Positions 40,622 to 49,441 of a stretch of 64,000 nucleotides of DNA are shown in pieces. The DNA comes from Mycolicibacterium phlei (lineage in GTDB: Bacteria > Actinomycetota > Actinomycetes > Mycobacteriales > Mycobacteriaceae), in contig NZ_CP014475.1 of assembly GCF_001583415.1 (NCBI RefSeq), positions 4,154,001 through 4,218,000 on the forward strand. The letters run 5' to 3'. Below the pieces are notes generated by a model. The model did no database searches and had not been told where the DNA came from. It was given only the letters and a program-made list of their open reading frames with translations. Both the position numbers and the translations under genes were made by a program. Position 1 is the first letter of the stretch, and each line of letters begins with the position of its first letter.

Positions 40622-42255
40622 CCACGACACTGTTCGCGCAGGAGGCCACCACGGTCGGCAACCCGGTCACCAACATCGCGATCTTCGGGGTGTTCGTCGC
40701 GGTCACGCTCTACATCGTGATCCGGGCGAGCAAGAAGAACGCCACGGCCGCCGAGTTCTTCACGGCAGGCCGCGCGTTCACCGGTCCGCAGAACGGCATC
40801 GCGATCGCCGGCGACTACCTGTCGGCGGCCAGCTTCCTCGGCATCGCCGGGGCCATCGCGGTGTACGGCTACGACGGCTTCCTCTACTCGATCGGCTTCC
40901 TCGTCGCATGGCTGGTCGCCCTGCTGCTGGTCGCCGAACTGCTGCGTAACGCGGGCAAGTTCACGATGGCCGACGTGCTGAGCTTCCGGCTGCGGCAGCG
41001 CCCGGTCCGGTTGGCCGCCGCGACCACCACGCTCGCGGTGTGCCTGTTCTACCTGCTGGCCCAGATGGCCGGCGCGGGTGGCCTGGTGGCGCTGCTGCTC
41101 AACGTCACCAGCGAGGTCGGTCAGGCCCTGGTGATCGCGGTCGTCGGTGTGCTGATGATCGTCTACGTGCTGATCGGCGGCATGAAGGGCACCACCTGGG
41201 TGCAGATCGTCAAGGCCGTGCTGCTGATCGGCGGCGCCGCGATGATGACGGTGTGGGTGCTCGGCAAGTTCGGCGCCAACTTCTCCGAGATCCTCGGTGT
41301 CGCGCAGAGCGCGATCAGCGGTTCGGCCAGCGAGGCGGTAGCCACCCGCGACGTGCTGGCGCCGGGTGCGCAGTACGGCGGGTCGCTGACGTCGCAGGTC
41401 AACTTCATCTCGCTGGCGCTGGCGCTGGTGCTGGGCACCGCGGGCCTGCCGCACGTGCTGATGCGCTTCTACACCGTGCCGACCGCCAAGGAGGCGCGCC
41501 GCTCGGTGGTCTGGGCGATCGCGCTGATCGGCGCCTTCTACCTGTTCACGCTGGTGCTGGGCTACGGTGCGGCCGCGCTCGTCGGCGCCGACGCGATCCT
41601 GGCCGCCCCGGGTGGGCAGAACGCCGCGGCCCCGCTGCTGGCCTTCCAGCTCGGCGGCACGGTGCTGCTGGCGATCATCTCCGCGGTCGCGTTCGCGACG
41701 ATCCTGGCGGTGGTGGCCGGCCTCACCATCACGGCGGCCACGTCGTTCGCCCACGACATCTACGCCAGCGTGCTCAAGAAGGACCAGGTGACCGAGAGCC
41801 AGCAGGTGCGGGTCTCCCGGATCACGGTGGTGGTGCTGGGCGTGCTGTCCATCGGCCTGGGCATCCTGGCCAACGGGCAGAACATCGCGTTCCTGGTTGC
41901 TCTGGCGTTCGCGGTGGCCGCCGCGGCGAACCTACCGACGATCATCTACTCGCTGTACTGGCCGCGGTTCAACACGCGCGGCGCGCTGTGGAGCATGTAC
42001 GGCGGGTTGATCTCGACGATTGTGCTGATCGTGTTCTCGCCCGCGGTGTCGGGCACCGCGACCTCGATGCTGCCGAACGCCGACTTCGCCTGGTTCCCGC
42101 TGGCCAACCCGGGCATCGTGTCGATCCCGCTGGCGTTCGTCCTCGGCATCGTCGGCACGCTGACGTCGCCGGACCGCGGCGATCCCGACATCAACGCCGA
42201 GTTCGAGGTGCGGTCGCTGACCGGTGTGGGCGCGGAGAAGGCGGTCGCCCACTGA
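40618..42255 (+). CDS. actP: Cation/acetate symporter ActP-type
   Basis: 545 residues, SSS family, about 13 membrane helices. Typical ActP segments: S-A-A-S-F-L-G-I-A-G-A-I (about residue 80), G-L-P-H-V-L-M-R-F-Y-T-V (about 277), and T-F/A-A-T-S-F-A-H-D-I-Y-A-S. It imports acetate and possibly other short monocarboxylates with Na+ or H+. Lacks the long extracellular insert of its neighbour at 38312. Paired with DUF485; the LytTR system upstream is the likely regulator. A long palindrome follows the stop. Confidence 0.9.
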   Translation: MTTTLFAQEATTVGNPVTNIAIFGVFVAVTLYIVIRASKKNATAAEFFTAGRAFTGPQNGIAIAGDYLSAASFLGIAGAIAVYGYDGFLYSIGFLVAWLVALLLVAELLRNAGKFTMADVLSFRLRQRPVRLAAATTTLAVCLFYLLAQMAGAGGLVALLLNVTSEVGQALVIAVVGVLMIVYVLIGGMKGTTWVQIVKAVLLIGGAAMMTVWVLGKFGANFSEILGVAQSAISGSASEAVATRDVLAPGAQYGGSLTSQVNFISLALALVLGTAGLPHVLMRFYTVPTAKEARRSVVWAIALIGAFYLFTLVLGYGAAALVGADAILAAPGGQNAAAPLLAFQLGGTVLLAIISAVAFATILAVVAGLTITAATSFAHDIYASVLKKDQVTESQQVRVSRITVVVLGVLSIGLGILANGQNIAFLVALAFAVAAAANLPTIIYSLYWPRFNTRGALWSMYGGLISTIVLIVFSPAVSGTATSMLPNADFAWFPLANPGIVSIPLAFVLGIVGTLTSPDRGDPDINAEFEVRSLTGVGAEKAVAH

Positions 42256-42282
42256 CCCGAGCCCATCAGAGGGATTAGTGCA

Positions 42283-42330
42283 CCCGCCGAGGTGGTTATC
42301 AACAAGCGTGCTTGATACCGCCTCGGCGGG
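42283..42330. terminator. Long near-perfect palindrome after actP, overlapping the next gene's start
   Basis: CCCGCCGAGG...TATCAA (42283-42302) pairs with TTGATA...CCTCGGCGGG (42312-42330): about 19 pairs with one G-T wobble and one bulged T, loop about 9 nt, followed by TTCTC. It lies 28 nt after the actP stop, so a terminator is the simplest reading. The MFS gene's GTG at 42308 sits in its loop, so an operator or translational control role is also possible. Confidence 0.7.
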
Positions 42331-43516
42331 TTCTCGTGTGAGGGCCCGCCGTCTCGCCTTCCCGCTGCTGGCGTACGCGTTCGCCGCGATCATGGTCGGG
42401 ACCACGATGCCGACCCCGATGTACGCGCTGTACGGCGAGCGCATGCAGTTCGCGGTCTTCACCACCACCGTCATCTACGCGACGTACGCCGGCGGCGTGC
42501 TGTCTGCGCTGCTGGTGTTCGGCCGCTGGTCCGACGCGATCGGCAGGCGCCCGCTGCTGCTGGGCGGGGTGGCGGCGGCGCTGGTCAGCGGTGCGGTGTT
42601 CCTGGCGGCCGACTCGGTGGCGCTGCTGCTGGTCGGCCGGTTCTTCTCCGGGCTCTCGGCCGGCGTCTTCACCGGCACGGCGACGGCCGCGGTGATCGAG
42701 GCGGCCCCGCCGAGCTGGCGAGACCGGGCCGCCGGGGTGGCCACCGTCGCCAACATCGGCGGGCTGGGCACCGGCCCGGTGCTGGCCGGTCTGCTCGTGC
42801 AGTACGCGCCGCAACCGCTGCGTCTGAGCTTCGTCGTGCACCTGGTGCTCGCCGCGCTGGCCGCCGCGGCGGTGTGGCTGGTGCCCGAGACGTCGCCGCG
42901 GGTGGGCAGGATCCGGCTGCAGCGGTTGTCGGTGCCGGCGCCGGTGCGGGCGGTGTTCGTCCTGGCCGGCATCGCGGGGTTCGCCGGGTTCGCGGTGACG
43001 GGGTTGTTCGCCGCGGTGGCGCCGTCGTTCGTCGACGACGTCGTCGGTGTGGAGAACCACGCGGTTGCCGGGGCGATCGCGGGTTCGATCTTCGCCGCGT
43101 CGGCCGTCGCGCAGATTCTGGGCAGCCGGATGGATCCGAACCGCGCGGTGGCGATCGGCTGCGGCGCCCTGGTCGCCGGAATGGCGGTTCTGGCTGCGGC
43201 ACTGTACTTTTCGTCGCTGGTCGGACTGATCGGCGCGGCCGTGGTATCCGGTGCCGGGCAGGGCGTCAGTTTCAGCCGCGGGCTGGCCGCCATCTCCGAA
43301 CGGACTCCCGCCGACCGTCGCGCCGAGGTCAGCTCCACCTACTTCGTCATCGGCTACGTGGCGATCTCGCTGCCGGTCATCGGCGTCGGGCTGGCGGCCG
43401 AGGCGTGGGGGCTGCGCACGGCGGGCGTGAGTTTCGCGGTCGCGGTGGGGGTGCTGGCGATGGCCTGCCTGGCGGCGATCCTGGTGCGCGAGACCCGCGG
43501 CGGTGCCGCGGATTGA
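42308..43516 (+). CDS. MFS transporter
   Basis: 402 residues, twelve hydrophobic helices. The MFS loop-2/3 motif is visible as G-R-W-S-D-A-I-G-R-R (about residue 75), and the helix-5 motif G-x-x-x-G-P-x-x-x-G as N-I-G-G-L-G-T-G-P-V-L-A-G. Substrate unknown; the group includes drug and metabolite exporters. The start is uncertain: GTG at 42308 (a weak GAGGTGG 12 nt upstream, lying inside a hairpin loop) or GTG at 42338 just before R-A-R-R-L-A-F-P; the second leaves a shorter cytoplasmic tail. Confidence 0.8.
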   Translation: MLDTASAGSRVRARRLAFPLLAYAFAAIMVGTTMPTPMYALYGERMQFAVFTTTVIYATYAGGVLSALLVFGRWSDAIGRRPLLLGGVAAALVSGAVFLAADSVALLLVGRFFSGLSAGVFTGTATAAVIEAAPPSWRDRAAGVATVANIGGLGTGPVLAGLLVQYAPQPLRLSFVVHLVLAALAAAAVWLVPETSPRVGRIRLQRLSVPAPVRAVFVLAGIAGFAGFAVTGLFAAVAPSFVDDVVGVENHAVAGAIAGSIFAASAVAQILGSRMDPNRAVAIGCGALVAGMAVLAAALYFSSLVGLIGAAVVSGAGQGVSFSRGLAAISERTPADRRAEVSSTYFVIGYVAISLPVIGVGLAAEAWGLRTAGVSFAVAVGVLAMACLAAILVRETRGGAAD

Positions 43517-43565
43517 GTGGTTTTACCTAGGACCCGCCCCGCCGGCCCCGGGTGAGACTCGATGC

Positions 43566-44882
43566 ATGGCGCTCTTTCCCACTCCGGCCGAGGTCGAGGC
43601 CGCGACCCCCGCCACGCGTGACCGAGCCATCGATGTCATCCGCATCGTCTCCCTGCTCGGCGTGGTGGCCGGTCACACCGTCATGGCCACCAGCGAGATT
43701 CGCGACGGCGTGTTCATCTGGAGCAACCTGCTCACCGCGTCGCCGGTGCTGCAGGCGCTGACCTGGGTCTTCCAGATCATGCCGCTGTTCTTCTTCGCCG
43801 GGGTGGCCGCATCGGTGGAGTCGTGGCGGCCCGGTGAGAGCTGGGGCAACTGGCTGCTGCGCCGCTGCACCCGGCTGTACCGGCCGGTGTTCTACTACCT
43901 GGCGTTCTGGGCGGTCGCGCTGACCGCGCTGCGGTTCGTGCTGCCGCTGCACGTGTACCGGCCGAACGCCGGGATCTCCACCCAGTTGTTGTGGTTCCTC
44001 GGCGCCTACGTGCTGGTGCTTGCCGCGGTGCCGCTGCTGGCCCGCATCACCACCCCCGGCCGGCTCGCGACGGCGCTGGTGGCCGGTTACGCCGCGATCG
44101 CCGTCGTGGATGCGGTGCGGCTCAACGTCGACGGCGCCACCGCGCTGGGCTACCTGAACATGGCGGTGTGGCTGCTGCCCGGCATGCTCGCGGTGGCCTA
44201 CCGGCGTGCGCTGCTGTCACGCCGGGCGGCGGGGATGCTGGCCGCGGGGATGCTGGCGGTCAACCTCGCCCTGGTGCGGTTCGGCCCGTACGAGGTGAGC
44301 CTGGTCGGCATCGAGACCCAGCGGCTCAAGAACATGACGCCGCCGTCGCTGCTGCTGGCCGGTCACGCGATCATGTTGTGCGCGTTGGTGATCGTGCTGG
44401 CACCGGTGATCGCGCGCTGGGCCCGCCGGCCCCGGGTGTGGTGGCTGGTGGCGATCGGCAACACCGGCGCGATGACGCTGTATCTCTGGCACATCCCGCC
44501 GCTGCTGGCGATGCATCTGGTGTTCGACACCCTCGGCCATCCGCGGTTCGATCCGTCCGCACCCGGGTTCGTCGCCCTGTCGGTGCTACAGGTGCTGATC
44601 ATGGCGGTGCTGGTGGCGGTGGCGTTCGTCGTGCTGCGGCCGCTGGAGAACCGTCCGTTGCCCGGATGGGACGGCGGGTCGGTGACCGTTCCCGGTGTGC
44701 GCAGCGCAACCGTCGGCCTGCTGCTGTGCGTGGCCGGGGCGGCGACGCTGGCGTCGGTCGCCTGGGGACTGAAGGATCAGGGCCTGATCTGGGTGGCGGT
44801 CATGCTGGTCGCACTGGTGGCCGCGAGGGCGCTGGCGGTGGGTTCGCGGACCCGCTACCTCTTGCCGGGCGGCAGGCCGTAG
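43566..44882 (+). CDS. Acyltransferase-family (Acyl_transf_3) membrane protein
   Basis: 438 residues, about ten membrane helices. It shows the family's opening R-x-x-x-x-D-V-I-R-I and G-H-T (residues 23-40, with the catalytic-type His) and the L-Y-L-W-H-I-P near residue 305. Enzymes of this family O-acylate sugars or lipids at the membrane; the substrate here is not predictable. ATG at 43566, about 50 nt after the MFS gene. Its 3' end overlaps the convergent F420 flavoprotein gene by 28 nt. Confidence 0.8.
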   Translation: MALFPTPAEVEAATPATRDRAIDVIRIVSLLGVVAGHTVMATSEIRDGVFIWSNLLTASPVLQALTWVFQIMPLFFFAGVAASVESWRPGESWGNWLLRRCTRLYRPVFYYLAFWAVALTALRFVLPLHVYRPNAGISTQLLWFLGAYVLVLAAVPLLARITTPGRLATALVAGYAAIAVVDAVRLNVDGATALGYLNMAVWLLPGMLAVAYRRALLSRRAAGMLAAGMLAVNLALVRFGPYEVSLVGIETQRLKNMTPPSLLLAGHAIMLCALVIVLAPVIARWARRPRVWWLVAIGNTGAMTLYLWHIPPLLAMHLVFDTLGHPRFDPSAPGFVALSVLQVLIMAVLVAVAFVVLRPLENRPLPGWDGGSVTVPGVRSATVGLLLCVAGAATLASVAWGLKDQGLIWVAVMLVALVAARALAVGSRTRYLLPGGRP

Positions 44883-45298
44883 ACGTGGGAGATGGGCAAC
44901 GTCATCAGCACCCGGCGCTCGTCGACCATGGCGCGCCGGAAGTGGTCCCAGTCGGGATGTTCGCCAGCGATGTTGCGGTACAAGGCGATCAGGCCCTCAA
45001 CGGTGTCATCGTCGGGCGCGGCCGCCGGCGGGGTCAGCACCGCGTTGCCCTCGGCGACGGCGTAGGACCACCCGTCGTCGGAGCTGACGTGAATCGAGGC
45101 GCGCGGGTCGCGGCGCAGGTTGCGCGTCTTGGCCCGCGGCTCGGTGATCGACACCTGGATCGTCAGGTCGCGCGGCTCGAAGTGGTAGGCGACGTTGGAC
45201 AGCTGAGGTCTGCCGTCGCGTTTGATCGTGGCCAGCACCCCCAGCGTGTTGCCGCCGATCAGCGCCAGCAGCTTGTCGTCGAACACCGCGCGCCCCAT
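44855..45298 (-). CDS. F420-binding PPOX-class flavin/deazaflavin protein (Rv1155-like)
   Basis: 147 residues, split beta-barrel of the pyridoxamine-phosphate-oxidase type. The sequence is very close to M. tuberculosis Rv1155 as I recall it (V-F-D-D-K-L-L-A, G-V-L-A-T-I-K, R-A-K-T-R-N-L-R-R-D-P-R, H-V-Y-G-L-P-P-G). Rv1155 binds F420 and reduces substrates such as aflatoxins in homologs. Length is normal. It is the last gene of the AraC-hypA-hypB run on the minus strand (9-nt gap after hypB), although its function is probably unrelated to hydrogenase. Confidence 0.9.
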   Translation of the reverse strand: MGRAVFDDKLLALIGGNTLGVLATIKRDGRPQLSNVAYHFEPRDLTIQVSITEPRAKTRNLRRDPRASIHVSSDDGWSYAVAEGNAVLTPPAAAPDDDTVEGLIALYRNIAGEHPDWDHFRRAMVDERRVLMTLPISHVYGLPPGKR

Positions 45299-45307
45299 AG
45301 GGGCAGC

Positions 45308-46078
45308 CTACGTTTTCGAGGGCAGTGTGCAGAGCCAATCGCACCATTCGTCGATACCCGCCCCGGTGCGGGCGCTGGTCTCGATCGTGACGGCGTCGGG
45401 GTTGACGCTGCGCAGGTTGCGGTAGAACAGCTCCAGGTCGTAGTCCAGGTGCGGGATCAGGTCGACCTTGTTGACCAGGACCAGCTGCGCCGACCGGAAC
45501 ATCACCGGGTACTTCAGCGGCTTCTCCTCACCCTCGGTCACCGAGTACACCATCGCCGAGGCGTGCGCACCGACGTCGAACTCGGCCGGGCAGACCAGGT
45601 TGCCGACGTTCTCGATGATGACCAGGTCGAGTTCGGACAGCGGCAGCCGCGGCAGCGCGGCCCGCACCATCGGCGCGTCGAGGTGGCATTCGCCGCCAAA
45701 TCCGTTGGCGGTGTTGATCAATGAGATCACCGCGCCGAAACCGCTGAGCCGGTCGGCATCGATGCTGGTCTCGATGTCACCCTCGATGACGCCGATGCGC
45801 AGCCGGTCCTGCAGGCGGCGCAGCGTCTCGGCGAGCACGGTCGTCTTACCCGCCCCCGGCGAGGACATCAGGTTGACGGCGGTGACGCCGGCGTCGTCGA
45901 AGTCGCGGCGGTTGGCGGCGGCGGTGTGGTCGTTCTCCTCGAAGATGCGCTCGAGGACGACGACACGTTCGGTGCCGGTCGCGTAGCCGGAGTGGTCCCC
46001 GTGATCATGATCGTGCGGGTGATCGTGATCATGATCGTGCGGATGGTCGTGATCGTCGTGCCGATGGAACCTGCCCAT
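45308..46078 (-). CDS. hypB: Hydrogenase nickel-incorporation GTPase HypB
   Basis: 256 residues. It provides GTP-driven Ni insertion into the hydrogenase large subunit together with HypA. The N-terminal ~30 residues are a His/Asp-rich metal-storage tract (HDDHDHPHDHDHDHPHD and so on), encoded by short tandem DNA repeats around 46003-46060. The P-loop is S-S-P-G-A-G-K-T-T (about residue 73), followed by E-G-D-I-E-T and the G-N-L-V-C-P metal-site motif with Cys, then N-K-V-D. Two nt after hypA; the partner of the HypF-E-C-D genes on the opposite strand. Confidence 0.95.
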   Translation of the reverse strand: MGRFHRHDDHDHPHDHDHDHPHDHDHGDHSGYATGTERVVVLERIFEENDHTAAANRRDFDDAGVTAVNLMSSPGAGKTTVLAETLRRLQDRLRIGVIEGDIETSIDADRLSGFGAVISLINTANGFGGECHLDAPMVRAALPRLPLSELDLVIIENVGNLVCPAEFDVGAHASAMVYSVTEGEEKPLKYPVMFRSAQLVLVNKVDLIPHLDYDLELFYRNLRSVNPDAVTIETSARTGAGIDEWCDWLCTLPSKT

Positions 46079-46080
46079 AG

Positions 46081-46419
46081 CTAAACCTCCGCCAAATCCA
46101 GTGTCGTGATGAGGAATTCGTCGCCCTCAACCAGGTCGACGGGTTGGCCTACGCAGTCCGGGCAGGCCAGCACGGGCGCGTCGAGCACCTGTTCGCGACC
46201 GCATCCGCGGCACCGGATCTTGGCCGGGATCTTCTCGATGTGCAGCTGCGTGTCGGCGAGTTCGGAGCTTTCGGTGACCAGCGTCCAGCAGTAGCTCAGG
46301 GTGTCGGGGACGATCTGGCGCATCGCGCCGACCCGGACGTGCACGGCCCGGACCGGACGGCCGGCGGCATGCTTGCGCACGATGCCGACCATCGAGTTGC
46401 AGATCGAAAGCTCGTGCAC
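46081..46419 (-). CDS. hypA: Hydrogenase nickel chaperone HypA
   Basis: 112 residues from the GTG at 46419, which follows GAGGAGG. The nickel site is the N-terminal V-H-E-L-S-I (His2); the zinc site is C-R-G-C (about residues 70-73) and C-P-D-C (about 86-89). It delivers Ni to the large subunit with HypB. A longer reading frame extends upstream, but the H-E-L start and ribosome-binding site fix this one. 35 nt after the AraC-type gene stop, same strand. Confidence 0.93.
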   Translation of the reverse strand: MHELSICNSMVGIVRKHAAGRPVRAVHVRVGAMRQIVPDTLSYCWTLVTESSELADTQLHIEKIPAKIRCRGCGREQVLDAPVLACPDCVGQPVDLVEGDEFLITTLDLAEV

Positions 46420-46454
46420 GGTGGTCCTCCTCGACTCCGCCGAGACTACATGGC

Positions 46455-47618
46455 TCAACTGCGCAGCGTCTCCGACGGCGTTGTGCCCCAGCGCTTGCGA
46501 TACTCCGACGCGAAGCTGCCCAGGTGGTGGAACCCCCACCGGTGCGCCACGTCGGTGACCGTCACCCCGTCGCTGGGCAGCGCGTCGGACAGCTCCTGGT
46601 GCACCCGCTCGAGGCGGCGGTCGCGCACATAGGTCATCGGCGAGACCCCGAGCTCCTCGCGGAACGCCTGCTGGATGGACCGCACGCTCATGTGCACGTT
46701 GCGCGCGATCGACTCCATGGTGATCGCCTCGCCCAGGTTGCGGTCGATGTAGTCCATCGCGGCCTGCACCACCGGGCGCACGGGTTTCTCACTGGGCCGG
46801 ATGAATTCATCGTGGTAGGTCGACGGCTGGGTCAGCAGCAGGCTGTTCATCAGCAGGTCCTCCAGCCCGCTGATGCCGTAACCGCCTTGCAGCAGCGAGC
46901 CTTTGTGGAACACCTCGGTGTGCACCAGCTGCACCGCGGCGTGCCAGCGCACCGCCACGTCGGTGGTCAGGTCGAACTCCGGGCTGAAGGTCAGCGGTTT
47001 GGTGAGCTTGCGGCCCCGCATCCGCACCAGGTACTCCAGCATCGCCTGTTCCTCGATGCGGAACAGCAGCAGCGGGGTGTCGTCGTCGAGCCGCATGGTC
47101 AGCGCGCTGCCGGGGCTGGTGACCAGCGCGCGGATGGTGTTGGCCTCGAACTCACGGTCCTCGACGTCCGGGTCGTGGTGCCGGCACAGCACCCGGCCGT
47201 TCATCGGCATGAAGACGGCGTAGAAGTTGCCCATCGCGGGGAACTCCAGCGAGGCCGCGACGTGCAGGTCCAGATAGAGCATGCTGACCGTGCGCAGCCG
47301 CACCCCGTTCATGGTCGCGGCAAACCCCACATCGTTGCGGCTGACGGCCAGCCGGGCCGGGGCCAGCGCCTGGCCGATCAACCGGGCCGCCTCGCGCACA
47401 TCCTCGGTGTAGAAGATCTCCCGGTCGGCCAGTGCCGGCGGCACGCCGCGCGAGCGGATCTTGCTCCGCACCGGGTTGCCGGTCCGGCGGGTGTCGATGA
47501 AACCCAACCGGGCCAGCCGCTCGGGCGCCTCGGCAGTTTTCGTCACGGGCGAAGCCGGACTTCGTTTACTGGACACGACGTTGTGATCATTCAAGGCTCC
47601 AACCTGGATCGCACGCAT
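46455..47618 (-). CDS. AraC-family transcriptional regulator
   Basis: 387 residues from the ATG at 47618. A C-terminal pair of helix-turn-helices (I-T-M-E-S-I-A-R-N-V-H-M-S-V-R-S-I-Q then V-T-D-V-A-H-R-W-G-F-H-H-L-G-S-F) is the AraC signature; the N-terminal ~250 residues match the AraC_binding_2 type ligand or cupin-like domain. It is divergent from hucM across 117 nt and precedes hypA-hypB, so control of the hydrogenase locus is a reasonable inference. A TATACA box 5 nt before the ATG suggests a leaderless transcript. Confidence 0.8.
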   Translation of the reverse strand: MRAIQVGALNDHNVVSSKRSPASPVTKTAEAPERLARLGFIDTRRTGNPVRSKIRSRGVPPALADREIFYTEDVREAARLIGQALAPARLAVSRNDVGFAATMNGVRLRTVSMLYLDLHVAASLEFPAMGNFYAVFMPMNGRVLCRHHDPDVEDREFEANTIRALVTSPGSALTMRLDDDTPLLLFRIEEQAMLEYLVRMRGRKLTKPLTFSPEFDLTTDVAVRWHAAVQLVHTEVFHKGSLLQGGYGISGLEDLLMNSLLLTQPSTYHDEFIRPSEKPVRPVVQAAMDYIDRNLGEAITMESIARNVHMSVRSIQQAFREELGVSPMTYVRDRRLERVHQELSDALPSDGVTVTDVAHRWGFHHLGSFASEYRKRWGTTPSETLRS

Positions 47619-47623
47619 TCGCG

Positions 47624-47629
47624 TGTATA
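47624..47629 (-). promoter_or_regulatory. Candidate -10 box (TATACA) for a leaderless AraC transcript
   Basis: Read on the minus strand, TATACA ends 5 nt before the ATG at 47618, which places the transcription start at the start codon itself. Leaderless mRNAs are common in mycobacteria. No matching -35 at normal spacing is seen. Confidence 0.4.
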
Positions 47630-47642
47630 GGTCTGCGCTATT

Positions 47643-47670
47643 TTGACAACAGTTGCGCGAAAGCGATAGG
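47643..47670 (+). promoter_or_regulatory. Candidate promoter of the hucM-hucS-hucL operon
   Basis: TTGACA (47643-47648), a perfect -35 hexamer, is followed after 16 bp by GATAGG (47665-47670) as a weak -10. It would start transcription about 60 nt before the hucM GTG. The AraC-type regulator is divergently encoded over the same region. Confidence 0.4.
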
Positions 47671-47735
47671 CCCGGCCATACCTCCGTGTCTACGGTGTGT
47701 GAGCACCGCCACAAGAACGCGTGAGGAGGTCACGG

Positions 47736-48311
47736 GTGGCCGCACAAGTTTCGCTCATCTCAGACTCCGAAGCCGACCAGTCCGCCACCCCCCGCGACGA
47801 ACTGATCCGCCGCCTGGAGGACCCGCAGACCGCGGCCTCGCTGGAGCGAATCCTCGATCACGTCGACCTGCTGGCGACGCTGATCGACGGTCTCGACGGT
47901 TTCGTCCGGCGTGCGGATGTGATCACCGGATCGGTCTCCGACGGGATCAACGAGGTCAAGCAGTTAGCGCTGGCAAACAATGGTCAGCGGTCGTGGCCGG
48001 GTGTCGACGTGGCCGCACTGTCCGACACCGTGACCAGGCTGGCCGCCGCGGCGGCCAACGCCGCGCCCGCCCTGGAGCGGCTGCTGAACTCGCCGCTGAC
48101 CGACCCCCGGACCGCGGACACGCTCGCCGAGCTCGGCGGTGCGCTGGTCGAGGGACGCGAGGCCGCGGCCGCCGAACGGGGCAAGCCCAAGGGCCTTTTT
48201 GCCCTGATACGCGCCACCAAAGACCCTGATGTGGCTCGCGGTCTGGGGTTCATGATCCAGATCGCCAAGTCCGTCGGCCACACCCTGGGCCAGGCCCCGA
48301 GGAAGGAGTAG
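47736..48311 (+). CDS. hucM: HucM, membrane-associated stalk/scaffold subunit of Huc (DUF1641)
   Basis: 191 residues, GTG at 47736 with GAGGAGG (47723-47729). The N-terminal half is predicted to be helical with a long amphipathic stretch, and the C-terminus contains the DUF1641-like segment D-P-D-V-A-R-G-L-G-F-M (about residues 166-176). In the M. smegmatis structure, Huc catalytic dimers assemble around such a stalk that carries menaquinone from the membrane. The gene directly precedes hucS, as in M. smegmatis. Assignment rests on position, size and this domain; quinone transport is from published work on the homolog. Confidence 0.82.
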   Translation: MAAQVSLISDSEADQSATPRDELIRRLEDPQTAASLERILDHVDLLATLIDGLDGFVRRADVITGSVSDGINEVKQLALANNGQRSWPGVDVAALSDTVTRLAAAAANAAPALERLLNSPLTDPRTADTLAELGGALVEGREAAAAERGKPKGLFALIRATKDPDVARGLGFMIQIAKSVGHTLGQAPRKE

Positions 48312-48425
48312 CCGCCCCGACGCAGAGCAGTCCGGCCGGCCGTCAGACCGACCCTTCCCCAAGACAACCCACTCAACAGCCCAAGTCCTGCCCACCAACG
48401 GCAGGCATTGAGAGGAGTGTTTTTC

Positions 48426-49397
48426 ATGGCGTCCGTGCTCTGGTTGCAGGGAGGCGCGTGTAGCGGTAACACGATGTCCTTCCTCAACGCCGAGGAACCC
48501 AACGTCGTCGATCTGATCGTCGACTTCGGCCTGGAGGTGCTCTGGCATCCGTCCCTGGGCCTGGAGCTCGGCGAGAACGCCCAGAAGGTGTTCTGGGACT
48601 GCGTACGTGGCGATCGCCCGCTGGACATCTTCGTGTTCGAGGGCAGCGTCATCGAGGCGCCCAACGGCACCGGCCGGATGGACATGTTCGCGGAACGGCC
48701 GATGAAGGACTGGGTCACCGATCTGGCCGCCGCCGCCCAGATCGTGGTCGCGATCGGCGACTGCGCCTGTTGGGGCGGCATCCCGGCCACCGAACCCAAC
48801 CCCTCACAGTCGACGGGTCTGCAGTTCCACAAGCGCAAGAAGGGCGGCTTCCTCGGCCCGGACTTCAAGTCCAAGATGGGGCTGCCGGTGATCAACATCC
48901 CGGGCTGCCCGGCACACCCGGACTGGATCACCCAGATCATCGTCGCGCTGGCCACCGGCCGGGCCGGCGACATCACCCTCGACGAACTGCACCGCCCGGA
49001 GACGTTCTTCAAGACGTTCACCCAGACCGGTTGCACCCGTGTGCAGTTCTTCGAGTACAAGCAGTCCACGATGGAGTTCGGTGAGGGCACCCGTACCGGG
49101 TGCCTGTTCTACGAGTTCGGCTGCCGCGGCCCGATGACCCACTCGCCGTGCAACCGCATCCTGTGGAACCGCCAGTCGTCGAAGACCCGCGCCGGCATGC
49201 CCTGCATCGGTTGCACCGAGCCGGAGTTCCCGCACTTCGATCTCGCCCCGGGCACGGTGTTCAAAACGCAGAAGGTCAGCGGGACGATTCCCAAGGAAGT
49301 TCCCGAAGGCACCGATCACCTCACCTACATGGCGCATGCGGCGGCCGCGAAAATCGCTGCGCCCCAGTGGGCCAAAGAGGACATGTTCGTCGTTTAG
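48426..49397 (+). CDS. hucS: [NiFe]-hydrogenase small subunit, group 2a (Huc)
   Basis: 323 residues, ATG at 48426 with GAGAGGAG. No Tat signal, as expected for group 2a. Iron-sulfur ligands: C12-S-G in the N-terminal loop, I-G-D-C-A-C-W-G-G, N-I-P-G-C-P-A-H-P-D for the proximal cluster, then T-G-C-T-R, G-C-L-F-Y-E-F-G-C-R-G, H-S-P-C-N-R and M-P-C-I-G-C for the medial and distal clusters. In the homolog all three are [3Fe-4S], which suits oxidation of trace H2. It passes electrons from the large-subunit NiFe site to the quinone via HucM. It has its own ribosome-binding site after a 114-nt gap behind hucM. Confidence 0.93.
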   Translation: MASVLWLQGGACSGNTMSFLNAEEPNVVDLIVDFGLEVLWHPSLGLELGENAQKVFWDCVRGDRPLDIFVFEGSVIEAPNGTGRMDMFAERPMKDWVTDLAAAAQIVVAIGDCACWGGIPATEPNPSQSTGLQFHKRKKGGFLGPDFKSKMGLPVINIPGCPAHPDWITQIIVALATGRAGDITLDELHRPETFFKTFTQTGCTRVQFFEYKQSTMEFGEGTRTGCLFYEFGCRGPMTHSPCNRILWNRQSSKTRAGMPCIGCTEPEFPHFDLAPGTVFKTQKVSGTIPKEVPEGTDHLTYMAHAAAAKIAAPQWAKEDMFVV

Positions 49398-49441
49398 CCA
49401 CTTCCTTCGCCCCCAGTCAGCCCACCTGCGAAAGGACTCTT

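Noticed and set aside
46003..46060. Tandem DNA repeat in hypB as an independent element
   Set aside because: It simply encodes the His/Asp metal-binding tract and keeps the frame.
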